This document shows positions 34,866-44,181 of a DNA stretch of 64,000 nucleotides, one piece after another. Positions within the stretch are counted from its first letter, which is position 1; each line of letters begins with the position of its first letter. This DNA is from Flammeovirgaceae bacterium BBD 1991-12 (GTDB lineage Bacteria > Bacteroidota > Bacteroidia > Cytophagales > Cyclobacteriaceae). The position numbers were made by a program, and so were the translations under genes. Below the pieces are notes generated by a model. It searched no databases. It saw only the letters and a list, made by a program, of their open reading frames with translations, and was not told where the DNA came from. The stretch spans positions 1 through 64,000 of the forward strand of contig LYSV01000038.1 in the NCBI GenBank assembly GCA_001657315.1, given 5' to 3'.

Positions 34866-35441
34866 TTAATTATTTCCCATTTTCTCCATTTCCTCTTCGA
34901 AAGTCTTCTTGAACTTTTCGTAGTCGTAGTCTATTTTCAGCCGGTCATCCTTGGAGAGCCGCTCATTGTAGGCCGTCACCAGCTTGTCCGCAGAGAGCTC
35001 TATGGCTATGTATGACTTGTAACGTCCCTCACTGGTGCGGGTATTCTTTTCGCATATCACCTTGGTACCGGACAGCTCCTGATTTACTACTTCACGGTTC
35101 AGGCTTTCAAAACGCTCCTCAATCTCTTCCCGATTGTTGAACTCCCTGGAGTTAACGTAGTTATCAGTTACCGCCTTCACCGTAGTCTGAATAGCAGAGG
35201 CCAGTTCCGCCCTTGCATTACTCAACGATTTTTTCTTGGCCGTTACCTGGTCAGAACTTTCACCTATTGAATTAGCCCTGAAGGCCTTGTTACTTGTAAA
35301 AAATTCACTTCCTGAGCAAGGGATCACCACTTCCACCTCGTCCGGAGGTGTGGGTTGTTTGGCTACTTTAGAGCTTTTACATCCCCACGCCATCACCACT
35401 ACCATAGCAGTCATGACAAAATAAGTTGCTTTTCTATTCAT
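34866..35441 (-). CDS. Lipoprotein, LPP20-like
   Basis: The 191 aa protein has a lipoprotein signal (TYFVMTAMVVVMAWGC) with lipobox AWGC. The mature part resembles LPP20/DUF400-type lipoproteins: IPCSGSEFFTSNKAFRANSI, then LSNARAELASAIQTTVKAVT, the family's alanine-rich helix following an export-associated turn. Charged helices end the protein (EKFKKTFEEEMEKMG). It is the last gene of a minus-strand lipoprotein locus, 30 bases after the 458 aa lipoprotein. Function unknown; anchoring to a membrane leaflet is predicted. Confidence 0.65.
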   Translation of the reverse strand: MNRKATYFVMTAMVVVMAWGCKSSKVAKQPTPPDEVEVVIPCSGSEFFTSNKAFRANSIGESSDQVTAKKKSLSNARAELASAIQTTVKAVTDNYVNSREFNNREEIEERFESLNREVVNQELSGTKVICEKNTRTSEGRYKSYIAIELSADKLVTAYNERLSKDDRLKIDYDYEKFKKTFEEEMEKMGNN

Positions 35442-35471
35442 AGTTCTAAAAATTAGGTTCTACATTAAACA

Positions 35472-36848
35472 TTAGTACAGATTTTTCCAGATGCTGGGCG
35501 CCAGTTCCTTTTCTATGCGTTCACGTGCATCCTGATAGGCTTTTATGCCAGCCTTTTCATATGACAACTGAATACCTTTCAGGTCATAAATCGAATCAGC
35601 ATATATTTCCTTGTTGCTGGACTGGTCCACTACCTGCACGGTTACATCAAGGAATGTGGTAAACAGTCCTGATAATTCAGATCCTTTTCTTGTATCGGCT
35701 GTTACCTTCATCACCAGGTCTGCCTCCTGTTTTGAGTCAGTGAACACAGCTCCTTGCTGGCTCAGGGCACCAACCAGCATGGAATTAAGCAGGTCTGTGC
35801 CCAGTGGCTTGCCCAGATTACTTTCCCTGGAAGAGATAAACAAGGTAAGGGTTTTGGTCCCGACCAGTATCTCTTTTTTGAGAACCGGTAGCTTTTGCAA
35901 TATCGATCCTATCAATTCCGAACGTGTGGAATTAAGCCTCCTCACATCAGCTTCAACCATCACCGATCCGTTGCCTGCACTAAGGCTGCCGTGGCTGATC
36001 AGAAAGCGCCCCGTAGGGTCTGTTGTTTTGCTGCTTTTTTTTGAAGCAAGAGCCGTGCCGTAAAGGCTCACGGGCAGATTCTCCACCGGAGAATTATCAT
36101 ACTTTGCCTCGACTGATACATTATCCTGTGATGAAGACCGGCTACGTAAAGTGACCTTATCAGGTGCCTGGAAACGGATATTGCCCAGGGTATTTTTAAG
36201 TCCTGCATATGCTTCATTGGCCAGCAGTATGGAATTACCTTTATACGTTACCCGGGTGTCCTCGCCGAGGTAATTTTCAATAGCCGCCAGCGTCTGTGTG
36301 AACCAGGATATGGCGAGTGTATAATTTTTACTCTCTAAATTATTCATTGCTCTGGTGTAGAAGTCCAGTCCCTTGTTCAGAGCTGTACTTTTCTTTTGTT
36401 CGAGGCGCTGCTGATGCTCAGATTTTGACAACCGGTAATACGCCCAGTACATTTGACCATCCTGCCAGCTATCCACCAACTCATGTCCCTCCAGTTGCTG
36501 GTCTACATCTGCTTTTATCGCATTCTGATATTCTTCCCTGAAGGTGTCCCCAAGATCAAGCTGGTAGAGCAGGGATGACGATGATATGGTCACACTGATC
36601 TCCGCGGCAAGATCATCCAGCGCCTCGTTGCGTGCGGTTTGTATATAGTCGGGATCACTCATGCTGGCATTGCCAATACCCTGATAGTACAGACCTGATT
36701 GCGGCTTTTGCAGTAACCACGATGGTTTTTCTACTGTCCTGACATCAGGAGTAGGTTCATCAGGAACACGGGTAGACTGTGGCACAGTAGATCTGCAGGA
36801 TACAAAAGCCAGCGATAACAAAAAGATATATAAAGGAAACCTTGCCAT
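35472..36848 (-). CDS. Large LPP20-family lipoprotein
   Basis: The 458 aa protein has a lipoprotein signal with lipobox FVSC (FPLYIFLLSLAFVSC). The LPP20-like domain follows at about 40-140 (SGLYYQGIGNASMSD, ARNEALDDLAAEISVTISSS). Next come a TPR-like helical part (FYTRAMNNLESKNYTLAISW), a beta-sandwich segment (LPVSLYGTALASKK) and a C-terminal domain resembling the alpha/beta fold of secretion-associated lipoproteins (LLNSMLVGALSQQGAVFTDS). It starts 3 bases after the CsgG-like gene, so the two are co-transcribed and probably act together. Confidence 0.7.
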   Translation of the reverse strand: MARFPLYIFLLSLAFVSCRSTVPQSTRVPDEPTPDVRTVEKPSWLLQKPQSGLYYQGIGNASMSDPDYIQTARNEALDDLAAEISVTISSSSLLYQLDLGDTFREEYQNAIKADVDQQLEGHELVDSWQDGQMYWAYYRLSKSEHQQRLEQKKSTALNKGLDFYTRAMNNLESKNYTLAISWFTQTLAAIENYLGEDTRVTYKGNSILLANEAYAGLKNTLGNIRFQAPDKVTLRSRSSSQDNVSVEAKYDNSPVENLPVSLYGTALASKKSSKTTDPTGRFLISHGSLSAGNGSVMVEADVRRLNSTRSELIGSILQKLPVLKKEILVGTKTLTLFISSRESNLGKPLGTDLLNSMLVGALSQQGAVFTDSKQEADLVMKVTADTRKGSELSGLFTTFLDVTVQVVDQSSNKEIYADSIYDLKGIQLSYEKAGIKAYQDARERIEKELAPSIWKNLY

Positions 36849-36851
36849 ACG

Positions 36852-38198
36852 TCAGAATTTTTTCATTAAGAATTCATTCAACGAACCGGCGATTTTTGAC
36901 GCAACATTGGTTTGTAACCTGAAGTCCAACTCTTCCTGAGAGGCTATTTCACGTTTGGAGCCAAATAGCTCCAGAAAATCCTGACGTTCCTTGCCTGTCC
37001 GGTAGATCAGCTCACCTTTGGCAGGGTAGAGCCTGTTGTAGTCACCATTGTATTCGGCATAGACCATTTCGTCAAACATCTCTTCATGGATCACATCAGC
37101 AGCCAGTACCTCGGACGTTTCAGAGGAAATGAGCTGATACTGAACGGATACCTGCATGGAGCTGGTCTGGGAGAACTCGCGGTATTTTACAGGCCTGAAG
37201 CGTGTGTTGTAGCTGGTATACCCCGAACTGCCACTGTAGGCAACTTTTTCCGTTTCTACCAGCTGGCCCGGGGAGTAGTTGTAGTTCACCACTTTGGTGA
37301 CCAACACAGATTGTGCCCCGATGATCTGGCCTACACGGGCGGCAGTTTTTTCGTCTACAAAGCCGGTAAGGCCCAGCTTTTGCTCTTCAATGATCAACTC
37401 CAGATTTTCCCTGTCCACCAGCTTGATGAAAGGGCTTTTTAGCTGACTAAGCTGCGCCACAATATTGGATCTGAGTTTCCATTCGGATTCGTGAAAATTC
37501 GTTTGTGCCGGTAGTACGGACATGGTGATACGGAGCTCATCCACGATCTTCTCCATGTAATTTTTTGCGCTGTTGTAATTGGCGTCATCAGGTTTGAGTT
37601 CCCTGAATTGCTGCCATGCCAGTACGTAATTCTGATTTTCAAAAGCCTCAACGCCTCTTTTGTAGTATGGCGCCGTGGTGGTGGCATCTCTTAACTCCAG
37701 TGCATCCCTGTAGTCGGGATCTACAGACAGGATCTGTGTATAGAGGCTTTTGGCGGCATCAAATCTTCCTTCGGCAGAAGCCAGCCGGGCTTCTTCGTAC
37801 CAGCCGCTGAGCAGCTTCTCCCGGTCTTCCGCATAGTCCTTTTCATAATAATCCGGGATGTTCAACTCTACCTTAAAATAGCTTATACGCTCTTTGTAAA
37901 ACCGTGCGTCCTCATAGTACTTCAGGGCCTTTTGCAGTTCGCCTGTGTTTCTTGCCTGGAAATAGTTACTGAGCATGTCATCCAGTATTTTCTGTGCCGT
38001 GCGTTGCAGTCCCTGTCGCCCTGTGAGATTGGTGCTGTTTCTGTAAAGCGCGTCCATGTATCTTTCGGAGGCGTCCTCATAAAGTCCGGCCTTTTCCAAC
38101 CGGGCGGCCTGTTTCAATATTTTTTTCTGGGCCATACAGGTTGACAGCACCATGATCATGGAAAAACATAATAAAAATAGCCTCATAAACGGTAGCAA
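36852..38198 (-). CDS. CsgG-like outer-membrane/secretion protein
   Basis: The 448 aa protein has a signal peptide ending at STCMAQ. TPR-like helices cover about residues 25-220 (EDARFYKERISYFKVELN, AWQQFRELKPDDANYNSAKN). A CsgG-type domain follows at about 230-448: LVDRENLELIIEEQKLGLTG, then AARVGQIIGAQSVLVTKVV. CsgG forms the curli export pore; family relatives serve as lipoproteins of unknown function in Bacteroidota. The cysteine in STCMAQ could be a lipidation site, but the signal is borderline. It heads the lipoprotein transcript. No curlin-like substrate gene is visible. Confidence 0.75.
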   Translation of the reverse strand: MLPFMRLFLLCFSMIMVLSTCMAQKKILKQAARLEKAGLYEDASERYMDALYRNSTNLTGRQGLQRTAQKILDDMLSNYFQARNTGELQKALKYYEDARFYKERISYFKVELNIPDYYEKDYAEDREKLLSGWYEEARLASAEGRFDAAKSLYTQILSVDPDYRDALELRDATTTAPYYKRGVEAFENQNYVLAWQQFRELKPDDANYNSAKNYMEKIVDELRITMSVLPAQTNFHESEWKLRSNIVAQLSQLKSPFIKLVDRENLELIIEEQKLGLTGFVDEKTAARVGQIIGAQSVLVTKVVNYNYSPGQLVETEKVAYSGSSGYTSYNTRFRPVKYREFSQTSSMQVSVQYQLISSETSEVLAADVIHEEMFDEMVYAEYNGDYNRLYPAKGELIYRTGKERQDFLELFGSKREIASQEELDFRLQTNVASKIAGSLNEFLMKKF

Positions 38199-38663
38199 TG
38201 TTTTATGCTGATGACTTTACAAAATCTGTTCCAATCTAATTCTAAAAAGTAAAAGGGCCAAGATCTTTGATTGGATTCATTGAATTAAAAAAAGATTTTT
38301 CTTAAATCAACACAGAGCATAACCTGTGGTACATCAGGTTTGCCAGTGATCGTGGTATCCTTCATATTAACTCAAAAAAATAGACGTCTGTTCCCCTGGA
38401 AACCTGTTTCTGTCTTCTTTTACCATGTTAAGGTCAAAGCTTGTTTTTTCAAGAACGGGCCAGCACCCCATGGTGTTCAAAAATATCAGGAATTATCATC
38501 TCAAAAATTAAGCAAAAATCCCAGGGCTAAAAATCCACGCATCCCTTTCAAATTCTTATGGAGCAGAATTATCTGCTATATTTCTCTTTTCTCCTCACAT
38601 TGTCAGATGCAGATATCAGGAGGGTGCAGGGTAGTACTTTGTTTAAAAGATATCACGGAGACA
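38199..38663. other. Gene-free stretch upstream of the CsgG-like gene
   Basis: A 120 aa plus-strand ORF here is rejected as a chance reading frame. I see no clear promoter motif, repeat or RNA gene. The stretch probably contains the promoter of the minus-strand lipoprotein locus and the end of the DUF4476 transcript. Confidence 0.5.
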
Positions 38664-39563
38664 CTACTGAGACTCCAGAAAGCGGTTGAGTTCTTCTACT
38701 GATTCAGAATAGGTAAGTGCATCATTGACCTGATAATAGTTGCCCTTATCCGTGGTCCTGACATAGGCTGCCTTGGCTACGTCCAGCTTGTTCTCTTCAA
38801 AGGTGAACAGATCTATGAAGCCAATTACCTGATCCACAGAGACACAATTGGCCCTTAAAACCTGCCTCACGATAGTCATTTTTTCGTCGGCAAAGGCCTT
38901 GTTGCTGATCGACTTTTTTGCTCTTGTATAATCTGCAGTGCTCATGGCTGCACACTCCACGATCTGCGACTCCTGTGAAACAGGCTCCGGATCTTCCGGT
39001 GCCGTGGAATGGGTTTCCTTGAAACTTCCGCTTACCTCTACTTTTACCTGCATGTTTACATTATTCTGGCCATCGGATACGCCTATCCCTACACTTACCT
39101 GATCATCACCTCCCTGTGCCTGACCGCCTGCACTAACCGTGGATGAGCTGGCTGAGATGCTGGTACCAGCCGGTTTTTCAGAAACAGTGGCATCTTCAAT
39201 ACGGACTGTTTCCGTCTCTGATATTGAAGCTACAGGCACTGAACTGACCGGGCGCATGACATACCGGCCCTTTTTGTTTTTCCGTATCACACTCGTCATC
39301 TGCATACCCGGATCGATCATCATCTGCTGTGTAAGCACAGGAGCGCCCGGATGTTCAAACCGTACCTTTACCTGGGCAAAATCTGAGTTTATACCCGATG
39401 CGGTCACTCTGGTGAGGGGAGCATCGTTTTTCTGATCTCCGTCAATAAATAAAATGAACTTTTCTCCGTCTTCAGTAAAAAAAATCAAATTGGAGGATTG
39501 GGCAAACAGTTGTACTTGCACCAACAGGGCGATAATTAAAAAATAGGTTCTTTTCATGTTCAT
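38664..39563 (-). CDS. DUF4476-domain secreted protein
   Basis: The 299 aa protein has a signal peptide (YFLIIALLVQVQLFAQ). The N-terminal beta-rich part (NLIFFTEDGEKFILFIDGDQ) reads like a peptidoglycan- or surface-associated domain. A serine- and glycine-rich linker follows (SASSSTVSAGGQAQGG). The C-terminal DUF4476 domain is at about 210-299 (KKSISNKAFADEKMTIVRQV, QVIGFIDLFTFEENKLDVAK). DUF4476 has no assigned function. The gene lies between the TPR/LuxR regulator and the CsgG-like locus, all on the minus strand. Confidence 0.8.
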   Translation of the reverse strand: MNMKRTYFLIIALLVQVQLFAQSSNLIFFTEDGEKFILFIDGDQKNDAPLTRVTASGINSDFAQVKVRFEHPGAPVLTQQMMIDPGMQMTSVIRKNKKGRYVMRPVSSVPVASISETETVRIEDATVSEKPAGTSISASSSTVSAGGQAQGGDDQVSVGIGVSDGQNNVNMQVKVEVSGSFKETHSTAPEDPEPVSQESQIVECAAMSTADYTRAKKSISNKAFADEKMTIVRQVLRANCVSVDQVIGFIDLFTFEENKLDVAKAAYVRTTDKGNYYQVNDALTYSESVEELNRFLESQ

Positions 39564-39718
39564 TGTAATTTGTCATACTTAATGTATCAGCAAAAGACGA
39601 ATTACAGGACTTTTGCTGCAAATAGGAATTTTTCCTACTCTACATTATCACTACATCGGGATTTTTCAGAGGATGGTGCACAGCTTTCCCGGGCAGAATT
39701 GTATGCAGACCCTACCCA

Positions 39719-41662
39719 TCAGATCGATTGCAAAACAGCAACAAGATTGGCCTCATTTTCGAGCCCCATCTTTTTTCTCAGCCGGTACCGGTTCATGTCT
39801 ACACTTTTAGGGGATATGTTCACTACGGATGCAATTTCCTTTGAGCTCAGATTCAGGCGCAGCAGGGCGGCCAACCTTTTTTCGGACTGTGAAAGACCAG
39901 GATACCGGTCCTCCAGTCTTTTGAAAAAGGCATCGTAAACATTTTCCACATGAGCATTGAATTCTTCCCGTTGTTTTGAAATACTAAGATGATCTTTTAC
40001 CAGTATGGCCAGTCTTTGTACTTCCTCAGGGCTTTCTGTAAGCGCGCTCCGTATCGTACCTATCTGATCATTCAGCAGGTCGATGAACTCGTTCTTTTCA
40101 GTGATCTGAACAGCGAAATTGACGATCTCTCTGTTTTTGTATTCGAGTTCCCCGGCTATTTTGGCCGCTTTTCCTTCGCTGATCTCAAGTGCCATTTCAG
40201 CCAGCTTTCGCTTATGAAGCTGTACCCGGTAAGCCAGCAGGATCATACCCGCAAGCAGAAGGGCAGCGATTACTGAAAACACGATCATACCATGCTGTCT
40301 TTTGATAGTTTCGGCCTTTAGTTCGGCATCTTTCTGCAGCACAAGGTTCTCCTGCTCCCTCAGCGCCAGTTTTTGTTCGGCTTCCAGGCCCCCTACAATA
40401 CCAGCTTTTGTTTCGTTGTACGTGCTGTCCTGCTTTCTTGTGTACAACATCAGGTATTTATAGGCATTGGCCATATCACCCCTGGCCTCATGGATCTGAT
40501 ACAATCTCTCGAGTGATAAACGGATCATAGGATTATATTCTTCTTCTGAGGCGAGATTATACGCTCTTTTAGCATGGGTAAGGGCTCTGCTGTATTGCCC
40601 GGTTGCCAACCAGGCTTCAGACAGGTAGATTTGGGTCAATTCATGCCGGGGCAGATCATTTTCAACGGTGAGTACCCCGAGTGTCTCCTGCAGCATTTGT
40701 ATTCCCTTTTCATATTCCTTTTTAGCCACGAAGTACCTGCCTTCAAGCTGGTCTGCTAAAGCGTACCTGTACTCGTCCGTACTCAATTGCCGGTAACCGT
40801 CTATGTGTATTTTCATGGAGTCCAGGTAGCCCAGCGTCAAATAGTCATTGGCCAGCATACGGTGGCAGCTTCTTTGCCATCCGGGAAGGTCATGCTCCTG
40901 TGACAGCCGGAAGGCCTCCTTGCTGGTCTTTAAAGCCATTTCCGGTCTTTTCTGGAAGTGATAGAGATTGTTTATGTTGTAATATGGGGGTTCCAGTTTA
41001 TGATACTGTGCAAGTTGCTTGCGAATGGCTATGGCTTTATTGTAATATTCAATGGCCTTGGGATAATTATTGTAAACCTTGTAAATGATCCCAAGATTAT
41101 TGTAGGACTTTGCGAGCTTTAAGGGCAGGTTCAGTTCTTCATAAACCTGACGGGCTTCAAGGTAGTGTTCGAGAGCATGTAAAGTATTTCCCTGATAGTA
41201 GTGTACGACTCCCATAGCGTTGATCGCATCTGCTTCAAGGACAGGCCTGCCTTTTTTTTGCGCATACTCCCGGGCTGTAATATAACGGTCAATGGCTTGG
41301 TGGTAGAAGCCTGACCGTCGATTGTGTATCCCCATTTCAAACAATGTCTCAAAGGCGAGGCTGTCTTTCTGGTTTAGATCATACAGCTCGAATGCCCTGG
41401 TATAAAATGCATGGGAAGAATCGAGGTTCCCCGCAGTGTACCACGCCTCGCCCCATGTTTTAAACAAAGCAGCCTGCCGGAGGTCATGGAGATCATAGTA
41501 TTCGGACAATGCTTCCAGTGTGTCAAACGCAGCATCCACATCTCTGTCGATCAGCGCCTCAACTTCCTTTAATCTGTTTTCGAATTCATCAGGCCGGACT
41601 TTCTGAGCATAAAGCCAGCCGGAACCCAGTAAAACCAGTACCAGAATATATGGGTATTTCAA
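39719..41662 (-). CDS. TPR-containing membrane regulator with LuxR-type HTH
   Basis: The 647 aa protein has a signal/anchor (YPYILVLVLLGSGWLYAQ). Eight or so TPR units fill about residues 40-400 (AINAMGVVHYYQGNTLHALE, KSYNNLGIIYKVYNNYPKAI). A membrane helix follows (MIVFSVIAALLLAGMILLAY), then a coiled coil, then a C-terminal helix-turn-helix (LNLSSKEIASVVNISPKSVD, YRLRKKMGLENEANLVAVL). The arrangement places TPRs outside and a DNA-binding domain in the cytoplasm, a one-component sensor common in Bacteroidota. A role in regulating the downstream surface-protein genes is plausible but unproven. Confidence 0.85.
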   Translation of the reverse strand: MKYPYILVLVLLGSGWLYAQKVRPDEFENRLKEVEALIDRDVDAAFDTLEALSEYYDLHDLRQAALFKTWGEAWYTAGNLDSSHAFYTRAFELYDLNQKDSLAFETLFEMGIHNRRSGFYHQAIDRYITAREYAQKKGRPVLEADAINAMGVVHYYQGNTLHALEHYLEARQVYEELNLPLKLAKSYNNLGIIYKVYNNYPKAIEYYNKAIAIRKQLAQYHKLEPPYYNINNLYHFQKRPEMALKTSKEAFRLSQEHDLPGWQRSCHRMLANDYLTLGYLDSMKIHIDGYRQLSTDEYRYALADQLEGRYFVAKKEYEKGIQMLQETLGVLTVENDLPRHELTQIYLSEAWLATGQYSRALTHAKRAYNLASEEEYNPMIRLSLERLYQIHEARGDMANAYKYLMLYTRKQDSTYNETKAGIVGGLEAEQKLALREQENLVLQKDAELKAETIKRQHGMIVFSVIAALLLAGMILLAYRVQLHKRKLAEMALEISEGKAAKIAGELEYKNREIVNFAVQITEKNEFIDLLNDQIGTIRSALTESPEEVQRLAILVKDHLSISKQREEFNAHVENVYDAFFKRLEDRYPGLSQSEKRLAALLRLNLSSKEIASVVNISPKSVDMNRYRLRKKMGLENEANLVAVLQSI

Positions 41663-41916
41663 GCCAATAATAGGTTAAGTGAACAGGTAAATTTATTATT
41701 TAATCCATTGCCATGCCATTGATGAGCGGGCATTCATGGGTAAATGCATTTCAATTGTACCAACCAGCCTATATATTGCATATACAGAAATTATTCAGGG
41801 AGCGTCATTTTACAGCTTCTGGCCTGATATCAGGCGGTAAAACAAAAAATTCTGTAACCATTTCTTCTACCCTGAGTATCCAGAGTCGAAACAAAAAAGA
41901 TCAAGATCCTTAATTG

Positions 41917-42462
41917 ATGGTCATATCCGATGAAACGCTTATGCAGCAGGTAAAGCAGGGCGACCTGAGAAAAGCCAGCGACCTGTTTGACCGGTACCAT
42001 AAGCAGCTCTACAACTTCTTTGTAAAGATCGCTTTTGACAGAGAGCTGGGACATGACCTGACACAGAATGTATTTTTAAGAATGATCAAATACCGCAAAA
42101 CATACAACGAGAACAAAGCCTTCAAATCATGGATATACCAGATGGCACGCAATGTTTATGCGGATCATTACAGGAAAAACAAAATGCTTCGTGCGGACCT
42201 GGCCGATGTGGAGCAGATAAGGCATCAGCTCGCCTCAGTAGATGAAAGAATGGTGCAGGATGAACGTGAAAAGCTTTTGTATATCTCACTTTTCCGTCTT
42301 TCTACGGAACAAAGAGAGATACTCATCCTGACCCGGTTCCAGCAAATGAAATATGAAGAGGTGGCGCATATTATGGATATCACTGTGGCCAATGTGAAAG
42401 TAAAGGTGCACCGTGCTCTGCACAAGCTTAGGGAAACATATTTGGAATTAGAAAAGATCTGA
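41917..42462 (+). CDS. ECF-type RNA polymerase sigma factor
   Basis: The 181 aa protein has sigma region 2 (LMQQVKQGDLRKASDLFDRY, LGHDLTQNVFLRMIKYRKTY, FKSWIYQMARNVYADHYRKN) and region 4 (LSTEQREILILTRFQQMKYE, VAHIMDITVANVKVKVHRAL). It lacks regions 1 and 3. The ATG at 41917 is preferred over the TTG one codon earlier. The anti-sigma candidate starts 2 bases after its stop. The pair and the two DUF4097 genes downstream are probably one regulatory module. Confidence 0.95.
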   Translation: MVISDETLMQQVKQGDLRKASDLFDRYHKQLYNFFVKIAFDRELGHDLTQNVFLRMIKYRKTYNENKAFKSWIYQMARNVYADHYRKNKMLRADLADVEQIRHQLASVDERMVQDEREKLLYISLFRLSTEQREILILTRFQQMKYEEVAHIMDITVANVKVKVHRALHKLRETYLELEKI

Positions 42463-42464
42463 CT

Positions 42465-43271
42465 ATGGATGCTAAAATGAAGGAATTGCTTATCGACTAT
42501 ATTGATGGAAATCTGACGGGCGAACTGCAGGAATTTGTACAGAAGCAGATCTCGAAAAATGAAGAGGTACGGCAGGAATATAGCCAATTGAAGGAGATCT
42601 CCGAACTAATGGGATCCGATATCGAACTGGAGCCCGACAGCACATTACAGAGTGACTTCCTTTTGGCTATTGAGGAGGAACTGGAGCGTATTAAAGAGGT
42701 GCCGGGCAATGTTGACAAGACCCTTGACAGTGGAAAAGCCAGGGTTATTGGTCTGAGTATTCCATGGAAAGTAGCGGCCGCCATTGCCTTTGTGGTTACA
42801 GGATTTTTTGCGGGAAAATGGGTTTTTCAGCAAAGCACGGAAAATCAGGAGCTCATGGCCTTGAAAAAGGAAATGGAAGAAACAAAAGGGCTGGTCATTG
42901 CCTCGTTGGAAAACAAAACTTCAGCCAGCACGAGACTTTACGGTGTGAACGTAGCATACAAGGCAGAAAGTGCAGATTCCGAGATCATCAGGGTGCTGGT
43001 AAAGGCCATGAATGAGGATGAAAATGTAAATGTACGCCTTGCTGCGGTTCAGGCGCTGGCCAGATTCAGCGATGAACCCGGTGTGATGAATGCCCTTATT
43101 CATGCGCTGGAAGTGCAAAAGGAAGCATTGGTTCAGATTGCCCTGATCAATTTAATGGTGGAGCTGAAGGAGCAGCGGGCACTGGATAAACTTGAACAGA
43201 TCATACATGATGCCGGCACCCTGGAAGCTGTACGGGATGAGGCTCATATGGCTGTATTTAAACTGTCATGA
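42465..43271 (+). CDS. Putative anti-sigma factor with HEAT-like repeats
   Basis: The 268 aa protein starts with a short cytoplasmic zinc-less anti-sigma-like helix set (ELLIDYIDGNLTGELQEFVQ). One membrane helix follows (VAAAIAFVVTGFFAGKWVF, about 98-118). The outer part is HEAT-repeat-like: ADSEIIRVLVKAMNEDENVN, VRLAAVQALARFSDEPGVMN and KEQRALDKLEQIIHDAGTLE. Position 2 bases after the ECF gene supports an anti-sigma role. HEAT repeats on the periplasmic side are an unusual sensing architecture. Confidence 0.8.
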   Translation: MDAKMKELLIDYIDGNLTGELQEFVQKQISKNEEVRQEYSQLKEISELMGSDIELEPDSTLQSDFLLAIEEELERIKEVPGNVDKTLDSGKARVIGLSIPWKVAAAIAFVVTGFFAGKWVFQQSTENQELMALKKEMEETKGLVIASLENKTSASTRLYGVNVAYKAESADSEIIRVLVKAMNEDENVNVRLAAVQALARFSDEPGVMNALIHALEVQKEALVQIALINLMVELKEQRALDKLEQIIHDAGTLEAVRDEAHMAVFKLS

Positions 43272-43361
43272 TTTAACAATAAACCGGAAGGTATGCCTTC
43301 TTTGGAATTGCAACAATGAACAACACTCAAATAAATAGGATAACAACAAAATAGAGAAAAC

Positions 43362-44132
43362 ATGAACAAGCAGATCAAAAAAGCGGGACTATTATTATTG
43401 CTGGCTGTATGGATCATTCCTGGCCAGGCTCAACACAAGATAGCCATGAGCAGCGGGATCCTTGAATTCAAGGAGCTCATGGAACTGGAGGTGGAAGGTT
43501 ATGACGGGAATGAGGTGATCCTGGAAACCGCCGATAACTACAGGATACCGGAGAGGGCAAAGGGACTAAGACCGGTCAATGGAATGGGGCTGGTGGATAA
43601 CACCGGCATTGGACTGGCAGTTCAGGAGGAATCCGGAGATTACCGGGTAGTCTATCAGGTGGCAAGGAACTCCGATGCAAAGTACAAGGTGAGGGTGCCT
43701 AAGGGTGTTAAACTGAAGTACGTCAACTCCTCCATTCATGGTGATGATTTTTATGCAAAGAATATCTCCACTGAAATCGAAGTGAAAACCCATGGCGGAG
43801 ATATACGTCTGACAGATGTCACCGGACCTGTGGCCGCCAATTCCGTACATGGTGATATTGACGTTATCTTCACGTCAGTAACTCAGGAGCTGCCCAGCTC
43901 CATTGCCTCCGTACATGGTGACGTGGATATTGCCGTGCCTGCTTCCACCAATGCGAACCTCACTATTAAAACTTCCTGGGGTGAAGTTTATTCAGACATG
44001 GATATTAAGGTAGACAGCCCGGACGGGATGAGGGTTTATGGGGCTAAAAAGATCAATGGAAAGCTGAATAGCGGAGGTGTGGCCTTATCCATTTCGTCCA
44101 CTCATGGCAATGTCTATCTGAGAAAAAAATAG
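43362..44132 (+). CDS. DUF4097-family exported beta-helix protein (1)
   Basis: The 256 aa protein has a signal peptide (AGLLLLLAVWIIPGQAQ). DUF4097-type beta-solenoid turns repeat around an SVHGD/STHGN motif (NSSIHGDDFYAKNI, KTHGGDIRLTDVT, VHGDIDVIFTSV, STHGNVYLRKK). These proteins are thought to lie in the periplasm or outer membrane, often beside ECF sigma or two-component genes. It lies 90 bases downstream of the anti-sigma gene and is paralogous to the next gene; both end in xGNVxLRKK. Confidence 0.8.
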   Translation: MNKQIKKAGLLLLLAVWIIPGQAQHKIAMSSGILEFKELMELEVEGYDGNEVILETADNYRIPERAKGLRPVNGMGLVDNTGIGLAVQEESGDYRVVYQVARNSDAKYKVRVPKGVKLKYVNSSIHGDDFYAKNISTEIEVKTHGGDIRLTDVTGPVAANSVHGDIDVIFTSVTQELPSSIASVHGDVDIAVPASTNANLTIKTSWGEVYSDMDIKVDSPDGMRVYGAKKINGKLNSGGVALSISSTHGNVYLRKK

Positions 44133-44181
44133 GGATACTCAGGACGTCATCCCTAATAGGTGGCGTCGTGGACTTTCTGTA

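Noticed and set aside
38340-38702. 120 aa plus-strand ORF
   Set aside because: Biased composition, no family features, and it overlaps the DUF4476 gene on the other strand.
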